From Caryophanales bacterium UBA4869 (GTDB taxonomy: Bacteria; Bacillota_I; Bacilli_A; RFN20; CAG-288), in the NCBI GenBank assembly GCA_002399505.1, contig DHDT01000020.1, forward strand, positions 37,590-48,569: a DNA stretch of 10,980 nt, given 5' to 3'. Every line of letters begins with the position of its first letter. Positions within the stretch are counted from its first letter, which is position 1. Position numbers and translations under genes: made by a program. Below, one piece after another: positions 1 to 6,907 of this stretch. Below the pieces are notes generated by a model. The model was not told where the DNA came from and did not search any database. It was given only the letters and a program-made list of their open reading frames with translations.

Positions 1-623
1 CCCATCATACCCATATCCATAGCCTTCTGATCGATAGTGGTAGTCATAGGTGTGATGATAGTGCCAGGGCAGACTGAGTTGCAACGGATGCCAGTGCCAG
101 TGAAACGCATGGCAGTATGCTTAGTGATACCGATAATAGCACCCTTAGAGGCAACATAGACAGCTCCGCCACAGCCAAACATACCAGCAACGGAGGCGAC
201 ATTGACGATTGAGCCGTAATTCTTAGGCATTATATACTTTAAAGCTTCTCTGATGCAATCCATGGTGCCTTTTTCATTGATGGCAATAACTCTATCGAAA
301 TCAGCATCATCGAACTGATTGATAGCGTTGAGGTTATGATCAAGAACACCTGCATTGTTGATGAGGATATCAATCTTTCCGAAATGTTCATTAGCGGCCT
401 TGAAGAGATTCTCGACATCTTCCTTCTTGGAAATATCAGTAGGAATAGCTAAGACTTCTCCGCCTAAAGCTTTGATCTGTTCTTCAGCCTTCTCAAGGGC
501 CTCTTTTCTTCTAGCGCAAATAACAATCTTGGCTCATTCTTTGGCAAAAAGCTTAGCAGTCTCTTCACCGACACCGGAATTACTACCAGTGATGATAGCA
601 ACTTTTCCTTCTAAACGTTTCAT
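1..623 (-). pseudogene. Short-chain dehydrogenase/reductase, interrupted by in-frame TGA and cut by the window edge
   Basis: Reading from ATG at 623 gives a classical SDR (NAD(P)-dependent oxidoreductase, FabG-like Rossmann fold, cytoplasmic). Visible landmarks are the cofactor loop TGSNSGVG (residues 12-19), D63 after strand 3, NNAG (89-92), N116, catalytic S144, YVASK with Y156 and K160, and CPGTIITPM (185-193). The arginine pair after strand 2 (CARR, 36-39) hints at NADP(H). The substrate cannot be told. Codon 30 is TGA (534-536), in the context FAKE-stop-AKIVI where this family almost always has glycine (FAKEGAKV), so a single GGA to TGA change would explain it. The frame is otherwise intact through all 207 visible codons, which suggests a very recent nonsense mutation, a sequencing error, or readthrough. 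AAGGAG at 632-637 is well placed, 8 bases from the ATG. The C-terminus lies outside the window. Confidence 0.88.
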
Positions 624-646
624 GAGTTTTTCTCCTTAATTTAATT

Positions 647-675
647 ATTATATCTTATCAAATGCTCTTTCTAAA
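647..675 (-). promoter_or_regulatory. Candidate promoter of the SDR gene
   Basis: On the minus strand a perfect TATAAT lies at 652-647. A weak -35 (TTTAGA, 675-670) sits 17 bases upstream. It falls in the 61-base gap between the GDPD stop and the SDR start, so the dehydrogenase may be transcribed separately from the permease-GDPD pair. The -10 is convincing; the -35 matches consensus at only four of six positions. Confidence 0.45.
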
Positions 676-684
676 AGACTTTGC

Positions 685-1422
685 TTAACTGTTTTTGCTT
701 AATAGTTTATTGCGGACTAAATCACAGTCCATCTTTTGGAAAGTTATGGTATCAGTATAAGGTAAGACAAAGTCTAAAGTCTTCTCGTCTTGGATAGTCC
801 AGCAGTTAACTAGATGTCTCTTATGGTAGTTTGCAATTCTCTTCTTCTCGAAAAGCACATACTCTAAATCTACTGATTCGAAGAGATGTCTGAACATATA
901 GGTATAGAGATGAGACTTAGCCACCAAAAGGGATCTCATATAGCCAGACTTCCTAAAAGGAAGCAAGGACCTAGGATCAAAGGATATCAGCATGATATTC
1001 TTCTTATCCTTAATATTTTCAAGTTCTTCTTTTAGTCTTTTAGCTAAAGGCTTATAGTTTTTTCTAAAGACTTTTAACTCTACGACAATTGGTACTTGTT
1101 CTTTAACCAAATTCAAGACTTCTTGGAAGGTAGGCACTTCTTCTCCATCAAGAAGATGGTAACCTTTCTTTATTTCATCGACAGTTAAATCTTCGATGAT
1201 ACCTTCCTTGCCAGTTGTTCTTTTAAGCTGTTCATCATGGCAAACCATCAATTGATTGTCTTTAGTCAGATGAACATCAAGTTCAATAGCAAAATTATGG
1301 TCGATAGCATTCTTAAAAGCGTGGAGTCCATTCTCAGTGTCTTGATCATTGAAGTACCCACGATGAGCAATAGCCTTCATAAATAACGGATTTAGATTAT
1401 TGATTACAGTAGCTTTATTCAT
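685..1422 (-). CDS. Glycerophosphodiester phosphodiesterase (GDPD family)
   Basis: This 245-residue protein is a single GDPD TIM-barrel domain of about the usual length for bacterial cytosolic members. The family hydrolyses glycerophosphodiesters (deacylated phospholipids) to glycerol 3-phosphate and an alcohol, with a divalent metal. Signature residues are present: AHRG (H20, R21), TEN (E30, N31), IELDVH (E47, D49), CHDE (H62) and VVELKV (E115, K117). There is no signal peptide or membrane segment, so it should act inside the cell, unlike secreted GlpQ. The first ATG is preferred because GGAGGAGA lies 11 bases upstream; the alternative Met15, just before the HRG motif, has no ribosome binding site. 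It starts 4 bases after the MFS gene stops, which implies translational coupling to that transporter. The precise substrate is not predictable; related short GDPDs are often annotated only by family. Confidence 0.9.
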   Translation of the reverse strand: MNKATVINNLNPLFMKAIAHRGYFNDQDTENGLHAFKNAIDHNFAIELDVHLTKDNQLMVCHDEQLKRTTGKEGIIEDLTVDEIKKGYHLLDGEEVPTFQEVLNLVKEQVPIVVELKVFRKNYKPLAKRLKEELENIKDKKNIMLISFDPRSLLPFRKSGYMRSLLVAKSHLYTYMFRHLFESVDLEYVLFEKKRIANYHKRHLVNCWTIQDEKTLDFVLPYTDTITFQKMDCDLVRNKLLSKNS

Positions 1423-1426
1423 TGAT

Positions 1427-2905
1427 TTAGTCGTCTCCTCCGATGGCTTCGATGCCTTTCTTTATTGTAGTCTTTTTAGTCTTGACGTTCTTAACAAAAG
1501 CAAAAACAATGATACTGATAAGAGCACAGGCACAGGCATAGACTGGTAATTCTCTGAAGGAGAAGTTTTCGTTTAATAGTAAGAGGCCTAATAAGCAAGG
1601 AGTGATAGTCTGGGCAAGCATGGAAGAAGCATAGTAGTAGCCAGTGAATTTACCGATTTTCTTAGAAGAGCAGAGCTCTACGACCATCGGGAAGGAATTG
1701 ACATGGACTAAGGACATACCGAAACCTTTTACTAGCCAAATAATATAGATATAGAAAGGGAACTTGTTGTATTCGCCATCAGCAACAGCAGGAACCTGTA
1801 TTGCATAAGAAAGGATAATCCAGACCAAAAGGACAATTGTAGTTAATCCTAATCCTGAGAAGATCGTCCATTTTCTACCGATTTTACCAGCTAAGATGCC
1901 TCCAACCACGAATCCTAAGACTGAACCGACACCACCGACAATGGTATTGATCATATTAGAGCGAGTTCCGCATTTCAGATAATAGAGAGTGTAGTTGCCC
2001 ATAAAGGTTCCAATGCCGTTATCAGCCATGAACCAGAAGAATTCAGCAACGAGAATCATGATTAGCATGGTCTTGTTGGCTTTGCTCATAGGTTTTTCTT
2101 CATCGTTAGAGACACTGTCTTCGACAGCAGCCATCTCTTCACCGCGTTTCATCTCCGGCTCCATCTCTTTTTCTAGCTTATTTTCATCAATAGTGAAGAA
2201 CAAGACTAAGGCCGAGATAATCATCAGGACTGAGCCGATAAGGAAAGGAGCTTCAATAATCCAAATACTACCTGTTCTATTAACCCAGTTATCAGCATTA
2301 CTGCCACCTAAGTAAGTAGATAGAACAAAGATGATTCCTAAGACAGTCGCACAGGCACCACCGACATAACCCATGATATTGATGATACCATTGGCCTTAC
2401 TTCTTAAGGGCTTAGGAGTGATATCAGGCATTAAGGCAACAGCCGGATTACGGTATATCATGGCAAAGAAGACGACTATAGCCATCATGATGATAGTTCC
2501 AGCCAATTGATGATAATGGAAGCAGACTGGAATGAAAGGGAATGCTATAGCGCAGCAGAAGGTGCCTATCAAAATAAAAGGCATTCGTTTTCCGATTTTA
2601 GTATGTGTCTTATCTGATAGTCTTCCAAATATTGGAAGCATGATTAAGGCAGCTAGATTATCAATAGCCATCATGATACCGACAAGATACTGGACTTCTT
2701 CAGTAGTATCAGCATTCAAAGCTTCCTTAAAAAGCTCAGTTAGGAAAGTTGGACACCAAGAATCATAGACCTGCCATAATAAGAGAATTCCGAAGAAAGC
2801 AAAGCCGATGATAAAGGTTCTTTTGTAGTTGAGTTTTAGTGGTGCTGCTTGTGTTGTTGTTTGCACTGCTCCTGGCGTCTTAGACAGATTTGAAGGTTTT
2901 TTCAT
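1427..2905 (-). CDS. MFS permease of the GPH/SLC45-like (sucrose/glycoside transporter) type
   Basis: A 492-residue polytopic membrane protein with about 12 hydrophobic segments in two halves. Family marks are WQVYDSWCPTF in helix 1 (44-54), the loop GRLSDKTHTKIGKRMP (94-109, an extended MFS motif A) and RNPAVALMPDI...RSKANG (152-173). These are typical of cation-coupled symporters for glycosides and disaccharides such as sucrose or maltose; the substrate here is unknown. The cytosolic loop between the halves (about 240-278) is long and highly charged, rich in Glu, Lys and Met. The N-terminus carries about 25 polar residues before helix 1. AAAGGA at 2913-2918, 7 bases from the ATG, supports the start. 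A perfect inverted repeat lies just upstream. The GDPD gene follows after 4 bases, so the pair is probably co-translated. A link between this carrier and phosphodiester metabolism is possible but unproven. Confidence 0.85.
   Translation of the reverse strand: MKKPSNLSKTPGAVQTTTQAAPLKLNYKRTFIIGFAFFGILLLWQVYDSWCPTFLTELFKEALNADTTEEVQYLVGIMMAIDNLAALIMLPIFGRLSDKTHTKIGKRMPFILIGTFCCAIAFPFIPVCFHYHQLAGTIIMMAIVVFFAMIYRNPAVALMPDITPKPLRSKANGIINIMGYVGGACATVLGIIFVLSTYLGGSNADNWVNRTGSIWIIEAPFLIGSVLMIISALVLFFTIDENKLEKEMEPEMKRGEEMAAVEDSVSNDEEKPMSKANKTMLIMILVAEFFWFMADNGIGTFMGNYTLYYLKCGTRSNMINTIVGGVGSVLGFVVGGILAGKIGRKWTIFSGLGLTTIVLLVWIILSYAIQVPAVADGEYNKFPFYIYIIWLVKGFGMSLVHVNSFPMVVELCSSKKIGKFTGYYYASSMLAQTITPCLLGLLLLNENFSFRELPVYACACALISIIVFAFVKNVKTKKTTIKKGIEAIGGDD
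1434..1441 (-). promoter_or_regulatory. Ribosome binding site of the GDPD gene inside the MFS coding end
   Basis: GGAGGAGA on the minus strand is part of the codons for the last residues of the permease (Gly-Gly-Asp-Asp-stop) and lies 11 bases before the GDPD ATG. It decides the GDPD start and supports translational coupling. Confidence 0.75.
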
Positions 2906-2933
2906 AAAAAAGTCCTTTCGTTTTGGTTTTATC

Positions 2934-2957
2934 TAATCAGCCTCAGTTTGCTGATTA
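2934..2957. promoter_or_regulatory. Perfect inverted repeat before the MFS permease gene (possible operator)
   Basis: TAATCAGC and GCTGATTA form an 8-base perfect inverted repeat separated by 8 bases. It sits between the HAD stop and the permease ribosome binding site. On the minus strand a TATTAA that could serve as a -10 (2960-2955) overlaps its upstream arm. There is no T-run after either arm, so a factor-independent terminator is unlikely. A dimeric repressor site or a leader RNA hairpin are the two readings; I cannot tell which. Confidence 0.5.
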
Positions 2958-2992
2958 ATAAACAGTAAAGGATTGTAAGGAAACCTAAAAGA

Positions 2993-3628
2993 CTAATCTT
3001 TGAAGATAGCTTTTACCTCTTTCTTCAAATCTAATAAAGAATCGATGTAATGAAGCTCATGAGGAATCTTTCCAAAGCCATAATTGGCATGGATAAAATT
3101 AACTCCGGCTCTTTCGCTTTCATCTTTATCTTTTTGAGTATCACCTATATAGATGATCTCATCGAGCTTTTCTTTTTCTTTAAAATAGAGAATATTCTGA
3201 TATTTAACTAAATTAGTATCTCCGACACATAGATGGCCAGAAAAATACTTACCCATATGTAAGGCATTAAGATAATTCTCGACATAGCCTTTGCCACTAT
3301 TAGAAACAATATAAAGAGGATATGATTTAGCTAAATCAGCTAAAACTTCTTCCTCGTGGGGATAGAGAGTTCCAGGATGGATGGCTAAGTATTCGATTTC
3401 CCTATGAAGACAAATTTCAAAGTAGCTAAGACCGGTCTTAAAATCAACTCCTTTGAAGGCTAAAGGAACAGTTTCTTCAGGTGTCAGACCCATAAAAGAA
3501 GTCATCGTTTTAATATCAAAACGATAAGGTAGTTTGTTATCCTTCATTGCCAAGTTCCAACTCTCACAGAGAGGAACTAAAGCATTCCATAAGGTACCAT
3601 CTAAATCAAAAATTAATCCCTTTTTCAT
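2993..3628 (-). CDS. HAD-superfamily phosphatase (phosphoglycolate phosphatase-like)
   Basis: This 211-residue cytosolic protein has the four HAD motifs in order: DLDGT (8-12; nucleophile D8, acid D10), VSNS (108-111; S109 or S111), a lysine in the K142 region, and GDTQKD (162-167) followed by D169. The helical cap between residues about 15 and 90 is of the type found in phosphoglycolate and sugar-phosphate phosphatases (subfamily I). It should hydrolyse a small phosphate ester with magnesium. The substrate is unknown; position between a glycosidase operon and a sugar-type permease makes a sugar phosphate plausible. The stop is TAG, the only one in the window. No Shine-Dalgarno sequence precedes the ATG, and a TATTAA box ends 7 bases upstream, so the transcript may be leaderless. 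No other good in-frame Met exists before the DLDGT motif, which fixes the start. Confidence 0.88.
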   Translation of the reverse strand: MKKGLIFDLDGTLWNALVPLCESWNLAMKDNKLPYRFDIKTMTSFMGLTPEETVPLAFKGVDFKTGLSYFEICLHREIEYLAIHPGTLYPHEEEVLADLAKSYPLYIVSNSGKGYVENYLNALHMGKYFSGHLCVGDTNLVKYQNILYFKEKEKLDEIIYIGDTQKDKDESERAGVNFIHANYGFGKIPHELHYIDSLLDLKKEVKAIFKD

Positions 3629-3635
3629 AAATATA

Positions 3636-3641
3636 TTAATA
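3636..3641 (-). promoter_or_regulatory. -10 box positioned for a leaderless HAD transcript
   Basis: TATTAA at 3641-3636 is followed by 7 bases and then the ATG at 3628, so transcription would begin at or next to the A of the start codon. No AGGAGG-like sequence is present in the 30 bases upstream. The -35 region is poor (TTTTAG at 17 bases). The motif is clear, its use is inferred. Confidence 0.4.
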
Positions 3642-3726
3642 GTGTAGTGTCTTTGAGACTAAAAAACAAACAAATTCCGCTTATTATGGTTCTTTTTTAA
3701 TCTTTTATATCAATTCTAAGAGAAAC

Positions 3727-5484
3727 TTATGCGTTCACTTCTTTCTTTAATGATTCATTGATATTTCTGATTAAATCAGCATCTAGTTTTAAGACCTTTC
3801 GATCGAAAGTATAGAGACCATTGTATTCGATTTCACAGTCACATAATTCGGTATAGATAATCATATTAAGACCGTTCTTCTTTATTAATGGAAGGAGCTT
3901 CTTTTGGTAAAGATCTTGGTATCTCCTAGTCAGTTTTTTCTTATCCTTAACTTTTCCATGTCCAAAGAAGCCTTTAAAAAAGCTATGCCCGTCTATCTTT
4001 AAAGAAGTACCGCCGGCTTCAGAGATAATGAAAGGACGCCTTTGCTTGTCTTTTCGATCTTTTCCAGGAATTGAATAGGTATGGATAGAATAGAAATCGG
4101 AATCAGCATCATACCAGCCAGAAGCTGTATCGAATAAGCGGTAATGCTCGATGTTCTTAAGCTCATGGTAAATCCTTGAAGGATCGAATTCACCCCAGCC
4201 TTCATTGAAAATAGTATAGATGATGATAGAAGGATAGTTATTGAACCAATTCAAGTACTCCTTGGCTTCTTTTTCAAATTCATCCCTGCCTTCTTTATCT
4301 AAACGACTTTCTCTTTTATAAGTTAGATGTTTTTCAGTACCAAAAGAAGTGGATATTCTTGGAAAAATCGTATAGAAGAAACTGTTTTTAGTTCCACCAT
4401 TTGGAAAATCCTGAATTAAAAGCATCCCTTTGGTATCGGCATAGTAATAGAAATAATCATTCTCGGTTTTAATATGCACTCTTAAGCAATTGAAGCCTAA
4501 GGACTTAGCATTATCGATATCATTCTCATAATCCTGATAAGACCTAGGGGTAAGGTTTCCTAAAAAATAATAGCCTTGATCCAATAAGCCAGTTAAGAAA
4601 ATTCTTTGATTGTTTAAGTAGGTGTATTTAACTCCGTTACTTTCCTTGATTTCAAATTTGCGGACACCAAAATAAGAAGAGTCTATATCATCATTAAGTT
4701 CAATCTTTACTTGATAGAGATAAGGATTATCAGGTGACCAAGGATAGAACTTATTTAAAACAACTCTAGATAAAGTATTAGTGTTTACTTCATAAGTCTT
4801 ATCTAAGATGGTGACCTTTGCTTTAGTATCAACATTAGAACCAACAATAAAATCTACTGATTTAGAATCAAAATCAGGATAGAATCTCACGTCCTGAACA
4901 TAGTCTTTAGGAACGCTTTCAAGCCAAACGGGTTTGTAGATTCCTGAAGAAGTAGTATAAAACCATCCGGTAGTATTAAGTGTCTGTTTTCCTCTTGAAT
5001 GATATGAGGTATCACTGACATCTCTTACAATGACAGTCAAATCAAAAGTGCTTGGAAGATCATTAGCTAGTTCAATAGTGAATTTTGTATATCCCCCTAA
5101 ATGATAGCCAATCTTCTTTCCGTTGATCAAGACAGTAGCTTCTTGATCAACGCCATCAAAATGAAGGAGAATTCTTCCTCTGTTAAAGCCTAGCGGGATA
5201 GTAACCTTTTTATGGTAAACTATTTTTTCATTAGGCTCTAGGAGATGATTGACTCCGCTTAAGACACTTTCAACAGCATAAGGGACAATAATCTTCTTTT
5301 CGAAAGCGGTAGGCACCCACTCTTCTGTTGTAATTAAATAATCCCAAGCTCCGTTTAAAGTAAGATAAGAAGCTCTTCTTAGGTTTGGACGTGGATATTC
5401 TTTTAATGGAACGTCTTCAGTGTTCAAAGGATAGTCTTTTAAAGAGGCATAAAGAGTACCTTTATTTAGGCTGCTTTTCTTCAT
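3727..5484 (-). CDS. Glycoside hydrolase family 2 enzyme, short form (NEGWG type)
   Basis: A 585-residue cytosolic retaining beta-glycosidase without a signal peptide. Domains: an N-terminal jelly-roll sugar-binding domain (about 30-190, with GVDQEATVLINGKKIGYHLGG typical of GH2, split here at 111-131), an Ig-like domain (about 195-275) and a TIM barrel (about 285-575). The acid/base is E428 in FNEGWGEFD and the nucleophile is most likely E489 in IISEAGG. SGWYD (455-459) and GLYTFDR (556-562) are further marks of this subgroup. Activity could be beta-galactosidase, beta-glucuronidase or a related exo-hydrolase; the sequence does not decide. It has no C-terminal accessory domains. The ATG lies inside the preceding permease gene (23-base overlap) with AAAGGAA 9 bases upstream, so the two are translationally coupled. 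About 98 bases separate it from the HAD gene, with no convincing terminator. Confidence 0.9.
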   Translation of the reverse strand: MKKSSLNKGTLYASLKDYPLNTEDVPLKEYPRPNLRRASYLTLNGAWDYLITTEEWVPTAFEKKIIVPYAVESVLSGVNHLLEPNEKIVYHKKVTIPLGFNRGRILLHFDGVDQEATVLINGKKIGYHLGGYTKFTIELANDLPSTFDLTVIVRDVSDTSYHSRGKQTLNTTGWFYTTSSGIYKPVWLESVPKDYVQDVRFYPDFDSKSVDFIVGSNVDTKAKVTILDKTYEVNTNTLSRVVLNKFYPWSPDNPYLYQVKIELNDDIDSSYFGVRKFEIKESNGVKYTYLNNQRIFLTGLLDQGYYFLGNLTPRSYQDYENDIDNAKSLGFNCLRVHIKTENDYFYYYADTKGMLLIQDFPNGGTKNSFFYTIFPRISTSFGTEKHLTYKRESRLDKEGRDEFEKEAKEYLNWFNNYPSIIIYTIFNEGWGEFDPSRIYHELKNIEHYRLFDTASGWYDADSDFYSIHTYSIPGKDRKDKQRRPFIISEAGGTSLKIDGHSFFKGFFGHGKVKDKKKLTRRYQDLYQKKLLPLIKKNGLNMIIYTELCDCEIEYNGLYTFDRKVLKLDADLIRNINESLKKEVNA

Positions 5485-6862
5485 TGCTGGTATTTCCTTT
5501 CTTCACAGAATTCAAATAGAAGAAGGTTGGAATTAATGCGAGAGCCAGTATTGCTAAAGCCATCAGATAACCGAATTTACTAGGCGTCACGCTGGTGACA
5601 TTGTATTCGCTCTTATAGGTTTGTCCATAAGCTTGGTTAAAAGCATCACCGATAAATGGCCCTATGCACATCGGTAAAGCTACTACAAAGATCATTCTGA
5701 CACCCATAAAGGTTCCTTCTTCTCCTTTAGGAATATATTGTCTTACTAAGGCATTGATGACAGTCGGTATAGCTACATAGCCAAAAATCATAATTAGGCA
5801 ACTAAAGGCCGCATAACCAGTTCTAGTATTTCCACTACCTATTGAAGGAATAAAGTACATCAAGAGCAGTCCAGCCATGAGAATAGCAATTGAGGGAATA
5901 ATCATCTTGTCTTTACCGAATTTATCAGCTAAGAATCCAACTATCAGGCTTAATAAAGAGCCGCCTAATAAAGCTACAGCCATTACAATAGCGAAGCTTG
6001 AAAGGAAACTGGTTCCCGAATTGGAGATTGCACAAGTTCTTTCAATATAGACCATCAAATAAGGGAAGTAGACCTGACAGGCAACGGAATAGATAAAGTA
6101 GATTAACAAGACCCAGTATAGAAGAGGGTTCTTCTTGACCGTAGTAGGCTTAAAGCCAGTAACCATAAGCTTTAGGACAGATTTATCTTTAATAGTTTCT
6201 TTTTCGTTAGGAATCAAGAAAATAGCTACTACGCCAACTAACAGAACAATGCCGCCAACAATATAGAAGAAGAGGTCCCAGCGATACCCGCTTTCCTTTG
6301 TCGTTAAGCCATTAAGTCCCACAAAGACAATCAGCATAGCAATAAGAGGAAGAATAGATAAGACTCCCTCTACTTTTCCTCTGTTTTCATCATCAGTCTT
6401 ACTGGTGACATAAGAATTAAAGGAAGCATCGTTGCTAGTAGAGCCGAAGAAAGTCATCACACAGTCAAGAACAATAACTAAGATTGCTGCAGTACTTGCA
6501 GCCATTTTAATCGGAATCAATTCACTTGAAGAATTGACATTAAGTAATCCGAAGCAGGCTGTTGTAATTCCCCAGATGATATAACCTATCGAGATGAACC
6601 ATTTGCGATGACCAACTTTATCTATCAAAGATCCAATGACAATGGTGGTCAAGGTAGCAACGATTGCCGATAAAGCGGTAGTGATTGCAATCATCAAAGA
6701 GTAGTTGAATCCAGCCCCGCTAGGGTCGGTGAAGTTTAGATAGGTGATATAAGTGTTTAAATACATATTTTCGATTGACCAAGCGAACTGACCAGCTAAG
6801 CCAATCAAAATAAAGACTAGCCAGAGACGGCCACCTAATGTTTTCTTTTTAGTTTCTTGCAT
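5462..6862 (-). CDS. MFS transporter in a glycosidase operon (probable glycoside importer)
   Basis: A 466-residue protein with about 12 membrane segments. MFS motif A is seen in both halves: GSLIDKVGHRK (77-87) and GFLADKFGKDK (309-319). GQFAWSIENMYLNTYI (24-39) in helix 1 and NDASFNSY...NRGKVEG (144-166) recall MFS carriers commonly placed next to glycoside hydrolases in Bacillota. It is the permease of the GH2-MFS-GH2 operon and most likely brings in the glycoside that the flanking enzymes cut; the direction and substrate are inferred. AGGAG at 6871-6875, 8 bases before the ATG, supports the start. It begins 45 bases after the long GH2 gene ends and overlaps the short GH2 gene by 23 bases. 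It is clearly different in sequence from the other permease at 1427-2905, so they are not recent duplicates. Confidence 0.85.
   Translation of the reverse strand: MQETKKKTLGGRLWLVFILIGLAGQFAWSIENMYLNTYITYLNFTDPSGAGFNYSLMIAITTALSAIVATLTTIVIGSLIDKVGHRKWFISIGYIIWGITTACFGLLNVNSSSELIPIKMAASTAAILVIVLDCVMTFFGSTSNDASFNSYVTSKTDDENRGKVEGVLSILPLIAMLIVFVGLNGLTTKESGYRWDLFFYIVGGIVLLVGVVAIFLIPNEKETIKDKSVLKLMVTGFKPTTVKKNPLLYWVLLIYFIYSVACQVYFPYLMVYIERTCAISNSGTSFLSSFAIVMAVALLGGSLLSLIVGFLADKFGKDKMIIPSIAILMAGLLLMYFIPSIGSGNTRTGYAAFSCLIMIFGYVAIPTVINALVRQYIPKGEEGTFMGVRMIFVVALPMCIGPFIGDAFNQAYGQTYKSEYNVTSVTPSKFGYLMALAILALALIPTFFYLNSVKKGNTSNEEKQPK
5494..5500 (-). promoter_or_regulatory. Ribosome binding site of the short GH2 gene within the MFS gene
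   Basis: AAAGGAA lies 9 bases before the GH2 ATG at 5484 and within the last codons of the permease. It fixes the GH2 start inside the overlap and supports coupled translation. Confidence 0.65.
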
Positions 6863-6892
6863 TACTTTTGCTCCTGCTTGTAATATTGTATA

Positions 6893-6903
6893 CCTAAATT
6901 AGG
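6893..6903. promoter_or_regulatory. Short palindrome between the long GH2 gene and the MFS gene
   Basis: CCTAAATTAGG (5-base arms around a central A) lies between the GH2 stop and the permease ribosome binding site. On the minus strand a TACAAT (6890-6885) just downstream could be a -10 box, so an internal promoter with an operator is possible. The element is short and AT-rich, so chance is a real alternative. Confidence 0.25.
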
Positions 6904-6907
6904 ACAG

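Noticed and set aside
355..639. Plus-strand open frame of 94 codons opposite the dehydrogenase
   Set aside because: It is antisense to a clear SDR frame, has no ribosome binding site, and its length follows from the codon pattern of the real gene.
669..681. TCTTT-TAG-AAAGA hairpin after the GDPD gene as a terminator
   Set aside because: The stem is only five A/T-rich pairs and no T-run follows on the minus strand.
1995..2768. Two plus-strand open frames opposite the second permease
   Set aside because: They mirror the membrane protein on the other strand and have no family resemblance or initiation signals.
3650..3666. GTCT-TTG-AGAC hairpin followed by A's on the plus strand before the HAD gene
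   Set aside because: On neither strand is it followed by a T-run in the direction of transcription, so it is not an intrinsic terminator; the four-base stem is too short to call an operator.
3999..4205. Minus-strand 68-codon frame inside the short GH2 gene
   Set aside because: It lies entirely within the catalytic barrel coding region in another frame; the GH2 motifs show which frame is real.
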